Positions 59,204-64,000 of a stretch of DNA of 64,000 nt are shown here, one piece after another. Location of the stretch: NCBI GenBank assembly GCA_964515335.1, contig CAZETS010000009.1, positions 30,308 through 94,307 on the forward strand, written 5' to 3'. This DNA is from TMED88 sp964515335 (lineage in GTDB: Bacteria > Myxococcota_A > UBA9160 > UBA4427). The notes below the pieces were generated by a model. The model saw nothing but the letters and a program-made list of their open reading frames with translations, was not told the origin of the DNA and did not search any database. The translations under genes were made by a program, and so were the position numbers. The number at the start of each line of letters is the position of its first letter. The first letter of the stretch is position 1.

Positions 59204-60233
59204 GGACGAGGACACGCCCCGCGCAGAGGTTCAGCAGAGCCGCCTGCGCGGACGCATTTCGGCGATCTGGCTGTTTCCGATCGTTGCCCTGGCGATCGGC
59301 ATCGGTTTGCTGGTGAAGACCGTCTCCCAGCTGGGCCCGAAGGTGGTGGTTCTGGTGGAAGATGCGAGCGGTCTTTCGGCCGACGAAGCCACGGTGCGCT
59401 ATCGGGACATGGAGATGGGTGTCATCGAGGAGATCGATTTCACCGAAGACCTGACACGGGTCAAGCTGACGCTCAGGCTGCATCCGGTCTTCGAACCGTT
59501 CCTGACCGACGATGCGCGCTTCTGGGTGACGAAGCCCCGGATCTCGCTGACGGGGATATCGGGGTTGGAGACACTCGTTTCCGGCAGCTACGTCTCGTTC
59601 TCTCCAGGAACGCCGGGCGGGACGACGACCCGGGAGTTCGAGGCGCTGAAGGTGCCGCCCATCTCGGTCGGACCCGGAACTCGCTATCTCGTGGAAGCCG
59701 CCGAGTTGGGTGGGCTCCAGGTCGGTGATGCGGTCTATTACCGGGGCGAGAGGGTGGGCACGCTCTTGAGCCATCGCCTGAAGAAAGACTCGAGCTCTGT
59801 CGGCATCGTGCTCCAGGTCGACCGTCCGTATGACCGCCTCGTGCGAACCAACTCGGTCTTCTGGAACACCAGCGGACTGCGTCTTCACCTGGGATGGCAC
59901 GGAGTCGATGTCGAAACGCCGACATTTGCCGCAGCCCTGTCGGGAGGCATCTCGTTCGCGACCCCGGACGATCCCGACACGAGAGCGGCCGCGGGGTCGG
60001 TCTTCGCTCTACACGACGACTACAAGGACAAGTGGTCGAAATGGAGCCCGAAGATCCACATCCACGACACCCCGACTGATCCGGACCGCGCGGGATACCA
60101 GGATGTGATCGAGCAGCCCGATGAACGCCTTCACCACCACCGGGGACCGGAGGCAGGGGTTCGGGAGAAGGCCGCTGGAGCAGTGAACTGGTTCCGCGAC
60201 CTCTACCTGGACGTCGTCCATCGGATCGACTGA
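59196..60233 (+). CDS. pqiB: PqiB-like MCE protein, short form with two MCE domains
   Basis: 345-residue inner-membrane-anchored periplasmic protein: one transmembrane helix (ISAIWLFPIVALAIGIGLLV), then two MCE domains (about 47-135, PKVVVLVEDASGLSADEATVRYR; and 163-260, RYLVEAAELGGLQVGDAVYYRG). E. coli PqiB has three MCE domains plus a long coiled-coil needle (546 residues). The third domain and needle are missing; the C-terminus is instead a short polar tail (HHHRGPEAGV...). Overlaps pqiA. No PqiC-like lipoprotein follows. Confidence 0.9.
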   Translation: MAEDEDTPRAEVQQSRLRGRISAIWLFPIVALAIGIGLLVKTVSQLGPKVVVLVEDASGLSADEATVRYRDMEMGVIEEIDFTEDLTRVKLTLRLHPVFEPFLTDDARFWVTKPRISLTGISGLETLVSGSYVSFSPGTPGGTTTREFEALKVPPISVGPGTRYLVEAAELGGLQVGDAVYYRGERVGTLLSHRLKKDSSSVGIVLQVDRPYDRLVRTNSVFWNTSGLRLHLGWHGVDVETPTFAAALSGGISFATPDDPDTRAAAGSVFALHDDYKDKWSKWSPKIHIHDTPTDPDRAGYQDVIEQPDERLHHHRGPEAGVREKAAGAVNWFRDLYLDVVHRID

Positions 60234-60270
60234 ACGGCGCACTGCCAGGGGACGGGGGCTCGCCTCACAC

Positions 60271-60325
60271 GGGTGCGTCAGCCGCGCACTTCGCTGGAAC
60301 TGCGAAGCAGGCTTCTGACGCACCC
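60271..60325. terminator. Nested hairpin element between convergent genes
   Basis: Outer arms GGGTGCGTCAG / CTGACGCACCC (11 bp perfect) enclose inner arms CTTCGC / GCGAAG with loop TGGAACT, separated by 7 bases on each side. It sits between convergent pqiB and the small lipoprotein gene, so a bidirectional terminator is most likely; no T-run is present. Confidence 0.5.
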
Positions 60326-60370
60326 GCAGCCCAGAGGCGTGTCTGGCTCCGGGATTCCGGCTCGATCAGA

Positions 60371-60760
60371 TCAGTACCACGGACCCCACGGACCCCAGGC
60401 GTTCCACTCCATCGCGGCGTCCTGGTTCATCTCGGCGGTCTCGCGCGCCTGGTCGGAGAGCCTCTGCTTGACGGCGAGAGCCTGGAATCGCTGCTGGGCT
60501 TCCTCGCTGCCGACGTAGATGCATTTGCACTCCTCCGCGTCGGCGTAGACGAAGACGACCTTGCCGTCCTTCTGGTGGGGCTGGAGCTTGCGCTGGGTCA
60601 TGGCCTCGACCTTCGCGAGCTTCTCCGGCGTGTTGGCGAGCTTCATCTGGAAGCCGGCGGCCGCGAGCAGCCGCTCGGTCTTGATGGCTTCACTCCGCCG
60701 AATGGAGGCGCAGCCGAGGCCAAAGGTGGCAACGAGTACGATCGCGATCAGAACGCGCAT
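60371..60760 (-). CDS. Small lipoprotein with aromatic C-terminal tail
   Basis: 129 residues. Lipobox FGLGC at residue 16 after a short signal (VLIAIVLVAT). The mature part is helical with a repeated acid/basic pattern, one CKC pair (EECKCIYVG) and a striking tail WNAWGPWGPWY. No family recognised; not PqiC-like despite its position beside pqiAB, which face it convergently. ATG at 60760 with GGAG about 11 bases upstream. Confidence 0.65.
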   Translation of the reverse strand: MRVLIAIVLVATFGLGCASIRRSEAIKTERLLAAAGFQMKLANTPEKLAKVEAMTQRKLQPHQKDGKVVFVYADAEECKCIYVGSEEAQQRFQALAVKQRLSDQARETAEMNQDAAMEWNAWGPWGPWY

Positions 60761-60845
60761 GATCAAGAATCTCCTGGATCTCTGGGGGTTGAAAAGCGGG
60801 ACCCAGCGTAACAAATCGGACAGCGATGGTCGGGGCGCTTCGGGC

Positions 60846-63800
60846 TCACGGAGCAGTCGCCGGCCGGAGCGAGATGCTTCCCTGCACCGAGCTGCTGTGG
60901 ATCGTTTCGAACCTGAGCATGTTTGCGGGATCCGTCGAGGCATGGGCGCTGAAGGACACCATGACCGCGGCCGTGTACGGCTCGATCCCAGCATTGGACG
61001 AAGCACCCGGCGGTAGATAGTCGATGAAGTCGAATGTCTCCTGGACGGAGAGCGGCTGGCCTTCTGCGCAACGCAGGAAGGCGACCCTCGAGAGGGCTCC
61101 CAGGGTCTGGGCGTCCAGGACGTGCTGCCCCAGGTCGTTCTGCCATCCGCCCGAGGAGTCCATGATCACCACCGAGGTGATCATCTGGACCGGCACCCCG
61201 CCCGTATCCGCTGTACAGGTCAGATTCACCGCGTAATCGTAGCTCTGGGTCCCCGAGCCCGCGTGCTCCAGGACGAAGTGCATCATGGAGCTGAGCTCGG
61301 CGCTTCCGGCCTTGCAGTCTTCGACGCCCCCCGCGACCGGGGCGCAGTTCTGCCGTCCGCCCATCTGCAGGTCGATGTCGACGACCCTTCCGCCGTCCCG
61401 GCTCGAGAGCGCGCCCGCCATCTGTCCCTCCGCCAGCGCAACCGGGGTGTAGCATTGGCCGCCGATCTCGTAGGTCGAGGAGATGGTCTCGCTCGTCAAC
61501 AGGTCGACCGCAAAGCTTCCGCCCCCGGTCCAGCGTTCGGGGTTCCTGAAGGTCCCGGTGTCGACCCACGTGATCCCCCAAGGCAGACCGTGCTGCTCCT
61601 CTTCGATGAACGTGTCCGGGTGGCTTCCCGCGCCGCAGCTGGGGTGCGAGTCACTCTTCGTGGTCGATACACGAGCCCGGCTGTTGACGTAGAGGTCGAA
61701 GTCGCACGTCTGAACGGCGATCTCGATGGACCCCTCGACAGCCGGGTCCGTGGTGGAAGCCGCCGTGATCGTGTAGATGCCGGGATTGCTGGCGGAGAAC
61801 ACGGCTTCGGTCGGGCTCACGGGAACCAGGCTGGCCCCCGTGGATACCTGCCACGAGACATCTTGCGGAGCGAGCCCGATCACGGTGGCGGTGAGGCCTA
61901 CTGCTTCGTCGGTTCCCACGCAGTCGTCGCCGTCGTGTTCGATCTCCACCGTCTGATCGAGGACGATCGCCGTATCGAACCACGGGTTCGCGCTCTGCCC
62001 CGGGAGCTTGGTCGATTCGCTCTTCACCCGAACCTGCACGGGGAACGCGTTCGGATCGCCCCTCCCCTGGAAGGTGACGGAGAAGTTGGCTTCCCGTCTG
62101 TCTACTGCGACCAGCTGAACTCCCAGATCGTCGTAGTCGATGCTCCAGAGATCGGGGCGGCTCGAGTTCTGGATCGCTCCCGTGACGGTCACCAGGCCGG
62201 AGGGGTCGGGGATCGGAAACGCCGAGCGACTGAAGACGACTTGCTTCTCCCGAACAGTGATGTCGATGTCGTCGCTCCGGCTCCCGACCGGGCAGAGCTC
62301 GCAGGGAAACTTCTCACGCGAGAGCACGATCTCGATGTTCGTGGCGCCGATGTCGACGGGCACGATCTCGTTGGGAGCCTGCAGATCGATACTCGTACCG
62401 GAGAGCCTGGGGTCCTCCTCCAACCACTCGCGCCCGGTGACGTCGATGTGGCTCCAGGTGTGCGCGGGGATCGAGAAGCACTCGGCATCGTCGGGGATCG
62501 ACTCGAAGGCGTGGTTGGTCGCGTACCCGAAATCGGTCAACGCCAGCGAGGCGGTGTTCGACACAGGAACCGCGCCCGCAATGGCGAGGGCGACCTTGAA
62601 GAGATCCTTCTCGAGATCGGCGCCCTGACTCGAGGCCGTGGCATGGGCCTGCCAGACCGGGAGGCTCGAACTCTCGTCCATGTAATCCTCGTTGATCGGA
62701 TTGACACTCGCCTGCAAGCGCACCTCGTCGAGCGTCGAAGGCAGGAGCGTGGCCGTGTACCGCTCGGAGAGGTCCATGTACAGGATCACGCCTCCGCCCA
62801 GCAGGGAGACGACGCTGGCCACCGGCCCAGCCGGAGTGAAGCCCAGGACATTGAGCATGGCAGAGGAGAAGTCACGCGTTGACTTCCAACGAGCCGTGAC
62901 TTCCACGGCCTCTTTCGCGCGGATCATGGCGTCGCTCAACTCTGCGGCCGTTCCAATCACTTCCGGCGCGACGTTTGCCAGATAGCAATCGCCCGCGCTC
63001 TCCACGTTCCGTGTCTGCTGGGCCTGCTGGGCGATGGGAGCGGACTGGAACCGGGCCCCCTTGGAGGATCCCGCGAGCGGCGCCGCCGCGAACGCCGGCT
63101 GCTCGTAGAGGGCGATCATGCTCTGCAGGGTCTCTCGAAATCGGGTCTCCTTCAGGATCGCGCCGACGAACGAGCGGTCGGGCTCGGACAGGGCCGCGAG
63201 ATTCGACCGAACGGCGGCGACTCGCGTGGGCGACTGCTCGTCGAAGAGCGCCCGATGAAGTCGCGCCAGGGCGAGATCCATGGCGCTGTTGCCCGGCGCC
63301 AGCGGCTCGAAGGACTCCGGGACGAACCCGTAGCTCGCCAACATGGATCGGGCTGCCTGCTCGAGCAGGGCCAGCACCTCCTCGGCCTCGTTGGGACCAC
63401 TGGGGGGCAGCGCCGATACCTCGATGGTGCCGAGATCGCAGCTCGCGGCCGCCGGGGCCAGATCGAGCCAGACCTTCAGCTTGCCCGCCTCGCCCGCCAG
63501 GTCGGGGTGGAGCGGCGCCGTGAAGAAGAAGCTCGAGTCGTCGGCCTGCCCCAGAAAGACCGGGAGGTCGGACTGCCGACCTGCGATGCGAATACCCTCG
63601 ATCTCTTCCGGGGTGGTCAGACCGACGAGAGTCACGCGCTCGAAGAGGTCGACCGGGCCCTCCACGATGGAGTACGGCGCGCAGGCCGCGGGGCCGTTCG
63701 GATCAGAGCCCGGAGGATTCGGCTGGGTGACGGGTGTCGAGCCGTCCGGGGCATCGCTCGCAGGCGGCGCGCCGGCTGGCGTTTGCTCGCAGGCGCCTAG

Positions 63801-63905
63801 CGCGAGGAAGCCGGTGGCCAGCAGGCTCGTGCCGAATCTCGCGAACCGGCCAGCCAGGCCCAAACGGCTGGCAAGACTTCGGGTGCGCTGTCCGAGGTAG
63901 ATCAC
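60846..63905 (-). CDS. Large surface lipoprotein of unknown function
   Basis: 1019 residues. Lipobox-like LALGAC near residue 39 after a signal with positively charged n-region, then a Pro/Ser/Gly linker, a helical region (about 150-470) including a possible membrane-active Gly/Val-rich segment (GPVASVVSLLGGGVILYMDL), and beta-rich C-terminal half with an Ig-like piece (VEGSIEIAVQTCDFDLYVN) and several cysteine pairs (CELCPVG). No confident family. Start GTG at 63905; the AGGAG overlaps it, so an internal start could be used. The next gene on the strand is a PEP-CTERM protein. Confidence 0.7.
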   Translation of the reverse strand: MIYLGQRTRSLASRLGLAGRFARFGTSLLATGFLALGACEQTPAGAPPASDAPDGSTPVTQPNPPGSDPNGPAACAPYSIVEGPVDLFERVTLVGLTTPEEIEGIRIAGRQSDLPVFLGQADDSSFFFTAPLHPDLAGEAGKLKVWLDLAPAAASCDLGTIEVSALPPSGPNEAEEVLALLEQAARSMLASYGFVPESFEPLAPGNSAMDLALARLHRALFDEQSPTRVAAVRSNLAALSEPDRSFVGAILKETRFRETLQSMIALYEQPAFAAAPLAGSSKGARFQSAPIAQQAQQTRNVESAGDCYLANVAPEVIGTAAELSDAMIRAKEAVEVTARWKSTRDFSSAMLNVLGFTPAGPVASVVSLLGGGVILYMDLSERYTATLLPSTLDEVRLQASVNPINEDYMDESSSLPVWQAHATASSQGADLEKDLFKVALAIAGAVPVSNTASLALTDFGYATNHAFESIPDDAECFSIPAHTWSHIDVTGREWLEEDPRLSGTSIDLQAPNEIVPVDIGATNIEIVLSREKFPCELCPVGSRSDDIDITVREKQVVFSRSAFPIPDPSGLVTVTGAIQNSSRPDLWSIDYDDLGVQLVAVDRREANFSVTFQGRGDPNAFPVQVRVKSESTKLPGQSANPWFDTAIVLDQTVEIEHDGDDCVGTDEAVGLTATVIGLAPQDVSWQVSTGASLVPVSPTEAVFSASNPGIYTITAASTTDPAVEGSIEIAVQTCDFDLYVNSRARVSTTKSDSHPSCGAGSHPDTFIEEEQHGLPWGITWVDTGTFRNPERWTGGGSFAVDLLTSETISSTYEIGGQCYTPVALAEGQMAGALSSRDGGRVVDIDLQMGGRQNCAPVAGGVEDCKAGSAELSSMMHFVLEHAGSGTQSYDYAVNLTCTADTGGVPVQMITSVVIMDSSGGWQNDLGQHVLDAQTLGALSRVAFLRCAEGQPLSVQETFDFIDYLPPGASSNAGIEPYTAAVMVSFSAHASTDPANMLRFETIHSSSVQGSISLRPATAP

Positions 63906-63921
63906 TCCTGACGCGCCCCCC

Positions 63922-64000
63922 TCAGCTGCACGACCGCCGCCGCGTCGACAGCCCCGCGAGTCCCAGACCGAACAGCAGCGCCGTCCCCGGCTCCGGGATC
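63922..64000 (-). CDS. C-terminus of a PEP-CTERM protein (5' part outside window)
   Basis: The last 26 codons read IPEPGTALLFGLGLAGLS then TRRRSCS and stop at 63922. This is a complete PEP-CTERM sorting tail: PEP motif, hydrophobic stretch, basic end. The protein proper is cut off by the window edge. Confidence 0.85.
   Translation of the reverse strand, partial: IPEPGTALLFGLGLAGLSTRRRSCS

Noticed and set aside
60271..60325. Integron attC site
   Set aside because: No integrase or gene-cassette structure nearby, and the arm ends do not clearly show the GTTRRRY-type core; kept only as an alternative in the findings.
60371..60760. PqiC, the usual third pqi gene
   Set aside because: It is on the opposite strand, only 129 residues and lacks the DUF330-type sequence.

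Overview
This is a GC-rich (about 70 % by eye) bacterial chromosome segment, densely packed with short intergenic gaps and high-GC third codon positions. The Gram-negative envelope genes (PqiAB, outer-membrane barrels, lipoproteins), PEP-CTERM proteins, a TIGR03790-like protein with thrombospondin-type calcium repeats, many enoyl-CoA hydratase and GMC-oxidoreductase genes, and a selenoprotein candidate fit an environmental member of the former Deltaproteobacteria (Myxococcota-like lineages). That placement is inference; no rRNA or tRNA gene is visible to test it.

Layout. 1-7.1 kb: 5' half of ettA (minus), a TIGR03790-type lipoprotein, a crotonase, then a TetR regulator with its palindromic operator and a betA-like dehydrogenase. 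7.1-12.4 kb: the long helicase gene lhr and a histidine phosphatase. 12.5-16.3 kb (minus): aldo/keto reductase, metallopeptidase, outer-membrane barrel and SCO-type copper chaperone. 16.5-23.5 kb: a secreted protein, a GMC oxidoreductase operon (small membrane subunit, flavoprotein, thioesterase), a crotonase, a phosphodiesterase, an acyl-CoA carboxylase beta subunit and a lytic transglycosylase. 23.6-28.0 kb: phosphatidylserine decarboxylase, a DUF5916-like outer-membrane protein and a glutathione S-transferase. 28.0-35.6 kb: an epimerase, the selenoprotein candidate, a VOC protein, an ATP-grasp ligase, an amidase and two alpha/beta hydrolases, with decayed fragments of a FAD monooxygenase, a glutamate dehydrogenase and an amidohydrolase in the gaps. 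35.9-45.3 kb: a tightly overlapping MoxR-DUF58-DUF4381-BatA-BatB/C-BatD operon followed by a two-component pair. 45.4-49.3 kb (minus): MtfA peptidase, FKBP-type isomerase, HtpX protease, a secreted helical protein and a VOC protein. 49.5-52.3 kb (minus): radical SAM enzyme plus two NeuD-like proteins, one fused to a carrier domain. 52.6-64 kb: a PEP-CTERM propeller protein, a hybrid histidine kinase, a Cys-rich small protein, a class C beta-lactamase-fold hydrolase, PqiA with a short PqiB, a small lipoprotein, a 1019-residue lipoprotein, and the end of a second PEP-CTERM protein.

The strongest unusual signal is at 29077-30207 (minus). A single reading frame for a thioredoxin-fold, peroxiredoxin-like membrane protein is interrupted by a TGA exactly where the first catalytic cysteine of a W-C-P-x-C motif is expected. 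A stable hairpin follows the TGA directly, with bacterial SECIS-like geometry and an AGUUG apical loop. I read this as a selenoprotein with a U-P-P-C active site rather than two genes.

Other themes are the operon that joins a carrier protein to a NeuD-like fold, short tandem repeats of different unit length (7, 9, 10, 10, about 14 and 17 bp) in six intergenic gaps, and several gene remnants in gaps. The region mixes housekeeping and envelope-maintenance genes with lipid, alcohol and xenobiotic-type catabolic enzymes that have no obvious shared pathway.
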